NCBI RefSeq assembly: GCF_037940415.1
Contig: NZ_CP149798.1
Location: forward strand, 6,605,001-6,669,000
DNA: 64,000 nt
Origin: Streptomyces sp. f51
GTDB lineage: Bacteria > Actinomycetota > Actinomycetes > Streptomycetales > Streptomycetaceae
Reading direction: 5' to 3'
Every line of letters begins with the position of its first letter. The stretch's first letter is position 1. Both the position numbers and the translations under genes were made by a program. The notes beneath the pieces are model-generated. The model worked only from the letters and a program-made list of their open reading frames with translations. It was not told the DNA's origin and did not search any database. Shown here one piece after another: positions 31,801 through 41,017 of this stretch.

Positions 31801-33617
31801 TCGCCCCGGCCGTGCCAGGGGCGGCCCCGGCCGACCGCCCGGCGGGCCAGCGCCAGCCGTTTCGCGGTCGGGTCGACGATGCCGAGCCGGGCCCGGCCCG
31901 CCGCCGGATGGGGCAGCGCGGGGTCGAGCCCGGCCGCGCGGACCGCGGCGTCGTCCGTGTCCAGCAGGGCGGCGAGCGGTTCCGGACCGTCCGCGGCGAG
32001 CAGCAGGACCCGCTCGGGCTCGGAGACCCGCGCGGCAGGGCGCCAGGCCGTCGGAGCGGGCGCCCTGCCGCGCCCGGCCGTCGGAGCGGGCGCCGTCGTG
32101 GCGGGCGCCGGTGCCTCCTCCAGCACCACGTGCGCGTTGATCCCGCCGAAACCGAAGGCGTTCACGGCGGCCCGGCGCACCGGCTGACCGGGCGAGATCT
32201 CCCAGGGGACGGCCTTCTCCAGCGTACGGAAGCGGGTCGCGGCCAGCGCCGGATGCGGGTCGTCGCAGTGCAGGGTGGGCAGCAGCGTCGCGTGGTGCAC
32301 CGCGAGTGCGGCCTTGACCAGTCCGGCCACCCCGGCGGCGGGCATGGTGTGCCCGATCATCGACTTCACCGAGCCGATCACCGCGCGTTCGGCGCCGGAT
32401 GGTCCGGCCGGGCCGAACACCGAGCCGAGCGTGGCCAGTTCGGCGGCGTCGCCGGCCGGGGTCGCGGTGCCGTGCGCCTCCAGCAGGCCGACCGAGCCGG
32501 GCGCGGCCGGATCGAGTCCGGCGGCGAGCCACGCCTGTCGCACGGCACTCGCCTGACCGCCCGGGTCGGGGCTGACCAGGCCGGCGGCCCGGCCGTCGCT
32601 GGCCACCCCGGTGCCCCGGATCACCGCGTAGATCCGGTCGCCGTCGCGCCGGGCGTCCGCCAGTCGCTTCAGGACGACGACCCCGGTGCCCTCGCCGACG
32701 AGGAGGCCGTCGGCGTCCCGGTGGAAGGGCCGGATGCGCTCGCTGGGGGAGAGGGCCCGCAGTTGCGAGAAGACGCTCCACAGGGTGATGTCGTGGCAGT
32801 GGTGGACGCCTCCGGCGAGCATCAGGTCGCAGCGCTCCGAGGAGAGTTCGCCGACCGCCTGGTCGACCGCGACGAGCGACGAGGCGCAGGCGGCGTCCAC
32901 GGTGTAGGCGGGGCCACGCAGATCGAGCCGGTTGGCCACCCGGGAGGCGGCCAGGTTGGGCACCAGACCGATCGCCGCCTCGGGACTGTCGGGGCCGAGC
33001 CGGTCCGTGAACGCCGTTCTGACGCAGTTGAGTTGACTGTCCGTCAACTCCGGTAACAGCTCGCCCAGGGTGCGCACCAGTTGCCCGGCCGTCCGCACCC
33101 GCTGGTCGAGCCGGACCAGACCCGGGGTGAGATAGCCGCCCCGGCCGAGGACGACCCCGACGCGCCCCCGGTCGGGAAGCCGGTCCTGGCCGCCCGCGTC
33201 CGCGAGGGCCGCGGCGGCCACGTGCAGCGCGATGAGCTGGTCGGGCTCGGTGCCGGCCACCGAGTTCGGCATGATCCCGAACCGGGTCACCTCCACCTCG
33301 GCCAGTGCGTCCACGAACCCGCCCCTGCGGCAGTACACCTGGTCCGCGACGGCCGGCGCGGACGCGGTGCCGGGGTGGTAGTACCCGGCGTCCCAACGCC
33401 CCTGCGGCACCTCGCCGATCGCGTCCACGCCGTCCCGCAGGTTCAGCCAGTACGCCTCCAGATCGCGGGCCCCCGGCAGCAGCACCGCCATGCCGACGAT
33501 GGCGACCGGAACCTGGCGCCGCGGCACCGGCTCTCCCGCCGCGACCGCCGCCCGGTCCCGCGTCGCAGCCGCTGCCCACGCCGCCCCCGCCGCGGGATCC
33601 GTCACCGAACCCCTCAC
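28809..33617 (-). CDS. iterative PKS/PUFA-synthase-like protein: KS-AT-DH-PPTase
   Basis: This 1602-residue multidomain protein has a KS at about 36-520 (active Cys near 241 in DAACASSLVAVD; His residues in EAHGTATPAG and NAFGFGGINAH). The AT is at about 620-930 (Ser in GHSVGEW near 690). After a long low-complexity linker (about 930-1080) comes a hotdog dehydratase-like region (HCFFPQ near 1090, LLDNVGQILGYW later). The C-terminal 4'-phosphopantetheinyl transferase has GPGIDIEEV near 1470 and WAAKEAVAKAEG near 1522. A PPTase fused to the end of a PKS recalls PUFA, enediyne and heterocyst-glycolipid systems. The start overlaps the end of the other PKS (GTGA); a GTG at VTDPAAG, five codons in, is an alternative. 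Confidence 0.87.
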   Translation of the reverse strand: MRGSVTDPAAGAAWAAAATRDRAAVAAGEPVPRRQVPVAIVGMAVLLPGARDLEAYWLNLRDGVDAIGEVPQGRWDAGYYHPGTASAPAVADQVYCRRGGFVDALAEVEVTRFGIMPNSVAGTEPDQLIALHVAAAALADAGGQDRLPDRGRVGVVLGRGGYLTPGLVRLDQRVRTAGQLVRTLGELLPELTDSQLNCVRTAFTDRLGPDSPEAAIGLVPNLAASRVANRLDLRGPAYTVDAACASSLVAVDQAVGELSSERCDLMLAGGVHHCHDITLWSVFSQLRALSPSERIRPFHRDADGLLVGEGTGVVVLKRLADARRDGDRIYAVIRGTGVASDGRAAGLVSPDPGGQASAVRQAWLAAGLDPAAPGSVGLLEAHGTATPAGDAAELATLGSVFGPAGPSGAERAVIGSVKSMIGHTMPAAGVAGLVKAALAVHHATLLPTLHCDDPHPALAATRFRTLEKAVPWEISPGQPVRRAAVNAFGFGGINAHVVLEEAPAPATTAPAPTAGRGRAPAPTAWRPAARVSEPERVLLLAADGPEPLAALLDTDDAAVRAAGLDPALPHPAAGRARLGIVDPTAKRLALARRAVGRGRPWHGRGDVWFRPGPLLGPGHGKLAFVFPGLESEFSARVDDVAAHFGLPRTAHEGGHVGDVGRHGLGVVAVGRLLDAALRRLGVVPDAVAGHSVGEWTAMTVAGLYSGDEVDAFMAGFDPDTVTVPGLAFGAVGAPAERVLAALEEEFAGAGLVLSHDNAPGQSMVCGPDAAVADFVRAFRARGVLGQVLPFRSGFHTPMLAPYLGPIRQAAQRFRLHPATVPVWSGTTAAPFPEREAEVRDLFVRHLLEPVRFRQLTEALYAAGHRTFVQVGPGQVGSLVGDTLGDRDHLTVAANSPHRTGLAQLRRVAAALWTAGAAVAPALPTGPRTDTTSGVGSRPDDGRAGARAGSGEGGTPSGRPPVRLDLDGALISLAGPELGPLRAELRTALPSPDAGTRYAPGPLSGLTDRFPGAAELDALLRDTADTAAALIAARPARRPAATPTPPAPATATVHAPTPATETRTSVGDAPTDAPLGTSVVRVSPETMPYLLDHCFFPQRADWPDVADRWPVVPATTIVHHLMEAARDAAPGKVPVAVHGARFEEWLTATPAVDVRVTAEPVAPDRLAMSFGPRARATVELATGYPAPPPDRWRTDPASERAPRHTAAQLYGERWMFHGPAFQGVTELTALGERHIRGIITAPAAPGALLDNVGQILGYWIMATRSERTVVFPVGMREMRFHGPHPAPGTEVACLVRITSLTDTVLEADVQLSVAGAVWAELRGWQDRRFDNDPHTRPVERFPERNTLSEARPGGWSLVHERWPDLASRDLIMRNSLGGQERSEYAGHAPRGRRQWLLGRIAVKDAVRQWLWDHGEGPVFPAELRVRNDGMGRPYVTGAHGRELPPLDVSLAHRAEAGVAIVRPHTPAPGPGIDIEEVTARDPQAMATVLGADELRLLRTLCATGGGTDDRTEALWFTRFWAAKEAVAKAEGTGFGGRPRDFAVLEAAPAGDELIVSGRLERAYAVRCAPAANPPGLTDRAYVVAWTTGPIGPTGHPHEEEYAP

Positions 33618-36600
33618 CAGCCCGAGGCGGTGTAGACGACGGCGGTGGTCGACGGGTCGCCCCAGGCGAGTTCACGCAGCAGGGCCGCGGTGCCTTCCTC
33701 GGGGTCGATCAGGCCGATGCCCCGGCGGCCGTAGGCGCGGGCCAGCTCCGGCCCGACCATGCCGCCGTGTCGCGCGGCGGGCGCCCAGGGTCCCCAGTGC
33801 ACCGTCAGTGCCCGGTGTCCAGTGCGGGCCGCCCAGGCCGAACCGAGCGTCTGGAGAGCGTCGTTGGCCGCCGCGTAGTCCGCCTGGCCCCGGTTGCCGA
33901 GGACACCGGAGATGCTGCCGAACAGCACGCTGAACGCCGGTCCGTCGGGCAGTTCCTCCAGCGCGGTGAGCAGCGCACCGGCGCCGGTCGCCTTCGTGCC
34001 GTAGACCCGCTGGAAGGACTCGGGAGTCTTCTCGGCGATGATCCGGTCCTCGATCACCCCGGCCGCGTAGACGACACCGTCGAGGCGGCCGTACTCGGCG
34101 TGGATGGCCTTCACCGCCTGGAGCACCGCCTCCGGCTCCCTGAAGTCGACGCAGCGGTAGCGGACTTCGCTCCCGAGCGCCCTGAGTTCCGCCAGCGTCG
34201 TGGTGATCTCCCTCTGGGCGAGCAGGAGTTCCGCGACCTGGTTGATCTCGGCCGGTCCCGCCCCGCCCCGGGCCGCGAGCGCCGCGCGCAGTGCGGCCGG
34301 GGTACGGGCGCCGGCCGTGTCCGGGTCCTCCGGGCCGTCCGGCACGGGTGTCCTGCCCAGGAGTTCGAGCCGGCACCGGCCGGCGGCCGCGATGGCCGCG
34401 GCGCACTGCGCGGTGATGCCGCGTGCCCCGCCGGCCAGCAGGACCACCGCGTCCCGGTCCAGACCGAGCGCGGCCGCCTCGGGGGCACCGACACCGGCCG
34501 GGCCGGCGCCGGTGCCCCCGAGGATCCCCAGCGGTGACTCGACGAGCTCGGGGCCGAACCGGCCCTCCGGGCCGCGCAGGACGACCGGGGCGAGGTCCGG
34601 CGCGCACAGCTCGTCGACCAGCGCGTCCGCGAGCAGCAGTCCGTCCGCGACGGTCAGCGTGTCGGCGACGGACAGCGTGTCCGCGACGGCCGACGGGGTC
34701 ACCACTTCCACCGTCCGCGCGACCGTCGACGGGTACTCCCGCGCCACGGTCCGGAAGAAGCCGCCCAGCCCCGCGGCCGCCGTGTCCTGCGCGTCCCCGC
34801 CCACGGCCCGCAGGGCGAGCAGCCGGCGAGGTTCCAGGGCGAGCGCGGCCTTCAGGACGGGGAACGCGTCCGGCAGCACCGGCGCGCCACCCGTGACGAG
34901 GTACAGGACCCCGTCCACCGGGCCGTCGTCCTGGGTGAGCAGATGCTCCCGGTCGCGTACGACGACGTCGGCGCCGTACGACGCGAGCCGGGCGCCGATC
35001 TCGGGGGCGTCGCCGAGGACGGCCCACCGTGTCCCGGACAGTACGGCCGCCGGATCCGCGGCGACCGTCTCCTGCCCGAGGGGCACCGACCGGAGAAGGT
35101 ACCGCTTGGGCGCCTCGCCGCTCACCCCGTCGTCGCTCGCCCCCTCGTCGTTCACGGCGTCGTAGTTCACCGCCCCGCTGTTCGCGGCGTGTACGGCCTC
35201 GACCGCCCTGGACGTCCCGGTCGACTCCGTGGCAGCGGGGGCCGTTTCGGCCTCCCCGGCGGGAAGCGTGGTCGGCCCGGCCGGGCCGGAGAGCCGCGCG
35301 GTCAGCCAGTCGGTCACCGCGGCGGCCGTGCGTGCCTTCGCCAGATCCTCCAACTCGGCGTCGTCGAGACCGGTGAGGTCCGCGCCGTCCCCGGCGCCGA
35401 GGCGCCGGGCCAGTTCGCCGGCTATCTCGGCCCGCTTGATGGAGTCGATGCTGAGGTCGGCCTCCAGGTCGAGATCGGGCTCGATCATGTCGAGGGGATA
35501 GCCGGTCCGCTCGCTGATGATCTCCAGAACCACCTGTTGGACGTCGACGTCCTGAACCGACGGTGATTCGGTGGACGGTGCCTGGTCGGCCGACGGCCCC
35601 GTGGCCAGGGGAGGTTGGGGCATCGGCGGCTCGGCCTGGGGTACGGCGGGTGTCGTGTCCCGCGCTGCCGGAAGGGCCATGGGCGCGGGTGGCGCGGCCG
35701 TCCGTTCCCCGGCCACCGCTCCCAGGTAGGTCATCAGCACGTCACGCTGGGCCGCGACCATCTCGCGGCTGGTGCGCAGGAATTCGGAGATCAGCGCGTC
35801 CTGGGCGTCCTGGCGGTCCTGGTGGCGCACGCCGTCGCTGCCGTTGGCGCCGCGCGGGTCCTGGTGGCCGTCCCGGCCGGACGGCACCGCGTACGGGGAG
35901 TTCGTCGACACGGTCGTCTCCAGGACTCGTCGTGGCGGTGCGAGCGCACCGGGAAGGAGGTCTCCGGCGGCGGTGCGCACCAACTGCCCGTCGACCGTCC
36001 AGCCGGGCCGCTTCGGCACCGGCGTGCGCACCGCGTCGACGGCGTCGCGGCCCCGTAGCAGCCAGCCGGTGCGCACCGGCAGCCCGGCGACGGCCAGTCG
36101 GGCCAGGGCGTCGAGCCAGCCGCGCAGGCCGCTGTCCGGGCGTGGCTCACAGGCGACCGTCCGGTGCGGCCGGTCGCCGAGGATCTGTCCGACCAGCCCG
36201 GTCAGCACGGATCCGGGCCCGGCCTCGACGAAGATCCGCGCGCCCGCCTCGTACATCGCCTCGATCTGCTCGACGAACCCGACCGGGGCACCGATCTGCG
36301 CGGCGAGCTCGGCCCGTACCGCGTCCGGGTCGGCGGCGTACGGCGTCGCGGTGCGGTTGGCCCACACCGGGAACTCCGGCGCACGCACCGGACGGGCCGC
36401 GAGCGCCTCGGCGAACCGGGCGCCCGCACCGGCGACCAGCGGGCTGTGGAAGGCGCAGGCCACGGGGATACGCCGGGCGTCGTGCCCGGCCTCGCGCAGC
36501 AGACGTACGGTCTCCGTCACGTCGTCGGCGGGGCCGGATATCACCGTCTGACGGGGCGCGTTGCGGTTGGCGACGACCACGGCGACCGGGGCCTCCACGG

Positions 36601-39600
36601 CCCGAAGGGCCTCTTCGACCTCCGTCGCGCCGGCCGAGACCGCGGCCATGGTCCCCGGGTCCGCTCCGCGGTCCGCCCCGGCGGCCGCGAGGATGGCCGC
36701 CGCCCGTTCGGAGCTGAGCGCGAGCAGCGTCTCGGGGCTCAGGGCGCCCGCCGCGCTCAGGGCGACCAGTTCGCCGTAACTGTGCCCGGCGGCCATGTCG
36801 GGCCGCACCCCGGCGGTGGTGAGCAGGGCGTGGGCGGCGAGTCCGGTGATGCCGAGCGCGGGCTGCGCGGCCCGGGTGTCGGTGAGTGCCGCCCGCTGCC
36901 GGTCGCGTGCGCCGTCGTCGAAGGCGGCGGGCGGGTACAACCGGGCGGCGTGATCGGCGCCGAGTTCGAGGTAGTGGCGCAGTTCGGGGAAGGCGACGAA
37001 CAGGTCGGCGAGCATTCCGGGGCGCTGGCTGCCCTGACCGGGAAAGAGGAAGGCGACCTTGCCCTCGGCCGGGGCCTGGTGGGGGCCCGTGCCCTTGGCA
37101 GGCGGCCCCTGGTCGGATCCTGCGCCCTCGGCCGGTCGCTGTTCAGATCCGGTGCCCTCGGCTGGTCCCTGTTCAGATCCGGCGCCCTCGGCCAGGCCAT
37201 GGTCGGGTCCGGCGGCAGCTGACGTCCGCCCGTCGCCTCGCGGCACCAGATGGACGCCGTGCGCTGGATCGTGCTCCCCGGCCAACGCGCGCCGCAGCCG
37301 CCCGGTCAGTTCCTCCACGCTCGCGGCCACGATTGCCACCCGCGCCGGATCCGGGCAGACGTCGGCCCGGCGGGCCGCGCTCAGCGCCAGGTCGCGCAGT
37401 CGCCACGGACGGCCGTCGGCCTCGGCGGCCCCGAGCAGTTCCTCGACGGCCCGGTGCGCCGCCGCCGTGTCACGGCCCCGGAACACGAACAGCTCGGCGG
37501 GCCATTCGTCCAGCGCCTGCGTCGGTGTCGCCCCGCCCGCGTACGCGCCGAGCACCACATGGAAATTGGTGCCGCCGAAGCCGAACGCGCTGACACCGGC
37601 CAGCCGTTGCGAGGCAGGAGCCGCCCAGGGCCGGGCCCGGGTGTGGAAGACGAACGGGCTGCTCTCCTCGTCCCAGGCGGCGTTGGGGTGCTCCAGATGC
37701 AGGGTGGGTGGCCGGACGCCGGTGTACAGCGCCAGGGTCGTCTTGATCAGCCCGGCCAGCCCGGCGGCACACTTGGTGTGTCCTATCTGCGACTTGACCG
37801 AACCGAGCACGCAACTCCCCGGTTCAGCACCGGCCTTGTCGAACACCGCTCCCAGCACGGTCAGTTCGGTGCGGTCGCCGACCACGGTCCCGGTTCCGTG
37901 CGCCTCGACGAGCCCGACGTCCGCCGGTGAGACACCCGCGTTGCGGTAGGCCCGCTCCAGCGCCGAGCGCTGACCCTCGGGGCGGGGCGCGGTCAGGCCC
38001 AGGGAGCGGCCGTCGCTGGAACTGCCGAGGCCCTTGATCACGCCGTAGATCCGGTCGCCGTCCCGTTCGGCGTCCGCGAGCCGCTTCAGGACGACGCAGG
38101 CGACGCCCTCGCCGAGCGCGATGCCGTCCGCCGAGCCGTCGAAGGAGCGGGAGCGCCCGGTGGGGGAGAGCGCGTGCACCGACGAGAACAGGACGTAGTC
38201 GTTGATGCCGTTGTGCAGGTCGGCGCCGCCGCACAGCACCACATCGCTGGTGCCGCCGGTGAGTTCCTTGCACGCGACGTCCACCGCGGCCAACGAGGAG
38301 GCGCAGGCGGCGTCGACGGTGAAGTTGGCGCCGCCGAGGTCCAGCCGGTTGGCGATCCGGCCGGAGATCACGTTGGCGAGCATGCCGGGGAAGGAGTCCT
38401 CGGTCAGCCGGGGCAACTGGCCGTCCAGGCCCTCGGGAACGCGCCCGTGGTACGACGGGAGCACGGCGCGCAGCGTGGCCGCGTTGGACAGGTCGCTGCC
38501 CGCCTCCGCGCCGAACACCACCGACGTACGGGAACGGTCGAACTCCCTTCCCCCGTCGCCGTATCCGGCGTCGTCCAAGGCGCGTCGGGCGGCCTCCAGG
38601 GACAGCAGCTGGACCGGCTCGATGCTGCCGAGCGACGTCGGCGGGATGCCGTAGCGCAGCGGGTCGAAGGGGATACGGGGCAGGAAGCCGCCCCACTTGG
38701 AGGGGACGGTACCGCTGGAGAGGACGGCACCGCTGGAGGGGACGGCACTTCCGGAAAGGGCGGTCCCGCCGGAGGAGGAAGTGCTGCCCGAGCGGGATGC
38801 GCCGTTGGCGGGCGCGGTGGCCCCATCATCGCCCCGCCCGTAGTGCACGGCCGGGTCCCACCGCTCGGGCGGGACCTCACCGACCGCGTCCCGGCCGCCG
38901 ACGACGTTCGCCCAGAAGGAGGCCAGATCGGGCGCCTGCGGGAACATGCAGGCCATCCCGACGATCGCGATGTCCAATGGAGGGGGCGCCACCGGCTCCC
39001 GGGTCCCGGACGCGCCCGGCCGCTCGCCAAGACGGTCGCGCAGCTCCGCCGCCCGCCCCGTGAGGAAGTCGGCGGCCCCGGAGGTCACCGATTCGTGCAG
39101 CGCCGCGACGGTGGTGGTGGCCGAGCGCAGCACGGCCACCTCCCCGGCCATGAACATGCCGTCGGTGAGCTGGCGTTTCTCGTCGACCGGCGTGAGCGCC
39201 CCGCCGCCGTCCCGTTCGACACCCTTGCTCGCGAGGCGCAGCCGCCCGATGTTGAGCCGCTCCAGTTCCTCCCAGATCCGCCGGTCGGCCACTCCCTCGG
39301 ACCGCAGCCGGCCCTCGTGCTCGCGGTACCCCTCGGTGAACGAGCTCGGAACGCAGCGGGTGGCGTGGCCGGGGGCGGTCTCCAGGAGCGTGGTCCGCTC
39401 GGCGGCGCGCACCTGGCGCTGGAAGAGCGGCTGGATCGCGCCGCGCGCGACGACCTCCTCGGTGAACAGGTACGCGGTGCCCATGAGGACGCCGACGGCG
39501 GCTCCGCGCGAGGTCAGCGGGGCCGCGAGCGCGGCGACCATCGCCGCGGAGCGCTCGTCGTGGACACCACCGGCGAAGAACACCTCAAGGGCTTCCGCCG

Positions 39601-41017
39601 CGCCCCGGCCTTCGAGTAAGTAGTCCTCCAAGACAGCGAGTTGAGCCTCCCAGAGCGGGAAGCTGCCGCGCGGACCGACGTGGCCGCCGCACTCCGAACC
39701 CTCGAACACGAACCGGCGGGCCCCGGCTTCCAGGAACTGCCGCAGCAGCCCCGGCGACGGCACGTGCAGGAAGGTACGGATCCCGTCCCGCTCCAACGCC
39801 CGCGCCTGGGAGGGCCGCCCGCCCGCGATGACGGCGTGCGTGGGCCGCAGCTCCCGTACCGCCTCCAGCTGGGCGGCACGCACCTCCTCCGGCGCGAAGC
39901 CGAGCACGCCCACGCCCCAGGACCGCCCGGCCATGGCGGCCCGGGTCTCGGTGAGCATCGCCCGGGTGCGCTCCCCGTCGGCCAGAGCCAGGGCCAGAAA
40001 GGGCAGCGCGCCGTCCTCGGCGACCGCCGCGGCGAACGCGGCGCGGTCGCTGACCCGGGTCATGGGTCCCTGCGCGACGGGCAGCCGGGTGCCGAGCGCC
40101 AGGCTCATCGGGGAGTCCGCGCCCAGTGCGCGGGCGGCCGTGTCGTCGCGTACGACATCGCGCACCGCGTCCGTCAGAGCGTGTACGGTCCGCCGGAGGT
40201 CTCCCCATCGCCGGGCGAACTGGGCGGCGAGAAAGCCGTCCTGACCCACCGGCAGCAACTGGGTACGAGGATCCTGCGCGCCCAGTGCCGCCGCCACGGT
40301 CTCCGGGTCGTCCCCGGCGACACGCGGTACGTCCGGGCCGCGCCGCAGCAGCACGCGGTGACCGGCGAGCACCGTCGTCTCCGAACCGTCCAGAGGACGG
40401 AGTTGGGCCGCGGCCGCCTCGGGCAGGGAGGATTCGGCCAGCAGCGCGAGCTGGGTGTCCAGCACCACCCCGGCCGCCCCGCCGGCGATCGCGGCCGCCG
40501 CCGTCCGGGGTCCGATTCCGCCGCAGGCCCAGACCGGGAGGGGCAGGTCGGGCGCGGCGAGCAGCCGCTGGAGCAGGACGAAGGTGCTCAACTCCCCGAC
40601 GCGGCCACCGCATTCGCTGCCGCGGGCGATCAGCCCGTACGCCCCGGCGAGCACCGCGGCCCGCGCCTCGTCGAGGTCCGTGACCTCCACCAGTACACGG
40701 TGGTCGGCGGCCAGTTCGCGGGCCTGCCACGGCGCGTCGACCGCGAGGACCACCGTGTCCGGCCGACCGGCGTCACCACTCACCGGCGCGAGGTCGGAGG
40801 GGTCCAGCCGGCAACGGGCGCCGATCCGCACCCCGAACGGGCCCGGTGCGAGGCGGAGCAGGCGTTCCAGGGCGTCACGGGATCTTCGGTCCCCGTCGCC
40901 CAGGTCGAGAACGCCGAGCCCACCGGCCCGGCACACGGCAGCGGCGAGCCGGACGTCGGGTTCGCCGAACGGGGTGATGCCGATGATCATGTCCTCGGAA
41001 CGCACAGCAGACGTCAT
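33614..41017 (-). CDS. iterative PKS/PUFA-synthase-like protein: two FMN (NPD/PfaD-like) units-KS-AT-ACP-KR
   Basis: This protein is about 2467 residues long. Residues 1-640 hold two 2-nitropropane-dioxygenase/PfaD-like halves, each with an RGSECGG-type flavin motif (GSECGGRVG and GSECGGHVG), probably supplying enoyl reduction. The KS follows at about 680-1150 (IVGMACMFPQ; Cys near 905 in DAACASSLAAVD), then the AT at about 1320-1620 (GHSYGELVALSAAG), one ACP near 1860 (LSIDSIKRAEI, the PUFA/hglE-type signature) and a KR at about 2200-2467 (VLLAGGARGI; ADYAAANDALQTL). The start is ATG 41017 with GGAG upstream, preferred over the in-frame TTG 41032. It is the first gene of the operon. The product is probably a reduced or partly unsaturated acyl chain. 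Confidence 0.87.
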   Translation of the reverse strand: MTSAVRSEDMIIGITPFGEPDVRLAAAVCRAGGLGVLDLGDGDRRSRDALERLLRLAPGPFGVRIGARCRLDPSDLAPVSGDAGRPDTVVLAVDAPWQARELAADHRVLVEVTDLDEARAAVLAGAYGLIARGSECGGRVGELSTFVLLQRLLAAPDLPLPVWACGGIGPRTAAAAIAGGAAGVVLDTQLALLAESSLPEAAAAQLRPLDGSETTVLAGHRVLLRRGPDVPRVAGDDPETVAAALGAQDPRTQLLPVGQDGFLAAQFARRWGDLRRTVHALTDAVRDVVRDDTAARALGADSPMSLALGTRLPVAQGPMTRVSDRAAFAAAVAEDGALPFLALALADGERTRAMLTETRAAMAGRSWGVGVLGFAPEEVRAAQLEAVRELRPTHAVIAGGRPSQARALERDGIRTFLHVPSPGLLRQFLEAGARRFVFEGSECGGHVGPRGSFPLWEAQLAVLEDYLLEGRGAAEALEVFFAGGVHDERSAAMVAALAAPLTSRGAAVGVLMGTAYLFTEEVVARGAIQPLFQRQVRAAERTTLLETAPGHATRCVPSSFTEGYREHEGRLRSEGVADRRIWEELERLNIGRLRLASKGVERDGGGALTPVDEKRQLTDGMFMAGEVAVLRSATTTVAALHESVTSGAADFLTGRAAELRDRLGERPGASGTREPVAPPPLDIAIVGMACMFPQAPDLASFWANVVGGRDAVGEVPPERWDPAVHYGRGDDGATAPANGASRSGSTSSSGGTALSGSAVPSSGAVLSSGTVPSKWGGFLPRIPFDPLRYGIPPTSLGSIEPVQLLSLEAARRALDDAGYGDGGREFDRSRTSVVFGAEAGSDLSNAATLRAVLPSYHGRVPEGLDGQLPRLTEDSFPGMLANVISGRIANRLDLGGANFTVDAACASSLAAVDVACKELTGGTSDVVLCGGADLHNGINDYVLFSSVHALSPTGRSRSFDGSADGIALGEGVACVVLKRLADAERDGDRIYGVIKGLGSSSDGRSLGLTAPRPEGQRSALERAYRNAGVSPADVGLVEAHGTGTVVGDRTELTVLGAVFDKAGAEPGSCVLGSVKSQIGHTKCAAGLAGLIKTTLALYTGVRPPTLHLEHPNAAWDEESSPFVFHTRARPWAAPASQRLAGVSAFGFGGTNFHVVLGAYAGGATPTQALDEWPAELFVFRGRDTAAAHRAVEELLGAAEADGRPWRLRDLALSAARRADVCPDPARVAIVAASVEELTGRLRRALAGEHDPAHGVHLVPRGDGRTSAAAGPDHGLAEGAGSEQGPAEGTGSEQRPAEGAGSDQGPPAKGTGPHQAPAEGKVAFLFPGQGSQRPGMLADLFVAFPELRHYLELGADHAARLYPPAAFDDGARDRQRAALTDTRAAQPALGITGLAAHALLTTAGVRPDMAAGHSYGELVALSAAGALSPETLLALSSERAAAILAAAGADRGADPGTMAAVSAGATEVEEALRAVEAPVAVVVANRNAPRQTVISGPADDVTETVRLLREAGHDARRIPVACAFHSPLVAGAGARFAEALAARPVRAPEFPVWANRTATPYAADPDAVRAELAAQIGAPVGFVEQIEAMYEAGARIFVEAGPGSVLTGLVGQILGDRPHRTVACEPRPDSGLRGWLDALARLAVAGLPVRTGWLLRGRDAVDAVRTPVPKRPGWTVDGQLVRTAAGDLLPGALAPPRRVLETTVSTNSPYAVPSGRDGHQDPRGANGSDGVRHQDRQDAQDALISEFLRTSREMVAAQRDVLMTYLGAVAGERTAAPPAPMALPAARDTTPAVPQAEPPMPQPPLATGPSADQAPSTESPSVQDVDVQQVVLEIISERTGYPLDMIEPDLDLEADLSIDSIKRAEIAGELARRLGAGDGADLTGLDDAELEDLAKARTAAAVTDWLTARLSGPAGPTTLPAGEAETAPAATESTGTSRAVEAVHAANSGAVNYDAVNDEGASDDGVSGEAPKRYLLRSVPLGQETVAADPAAVLSGTRWAVLGDAPEIGARLASYGADVVVRDREHLLTQDDGPVDGVLYLVTGGAPVLPDAFPVLKAALALEPRRLLALRAVGGDAQDTAAAGLGGFFRTVAREYPSTVARTVEVVTPSAVADTLSVADTLTVADGLLLADALVDELCAPDLAPVVLRGPEGRFGPELVESPLGILGGTGAGPAGVGAPEAAALGLDRDAVVLLAGGARGITAQCAAAIAAAGRCRLELLGRTPVPDGPEDPDTAGARTPAALRAALAARGGAGPAEINQVAELLLAQREITTTLAELRALGSEVRYRCVDFREPEAVLQAVKAIHAEYGRLDGVVYAAGVIEDRIIAEKTPESFQRVYGTKATGAGALLTALEELPDGPAFSVLFGSISGVLGNRGQADYAAANDALQTLGSAWAARTGHRALTVHWGPWAPAARHGGMVGPELARAYGRRGIGLIDPEEGTAALLRELAWGDPSTTAVVYTASGW

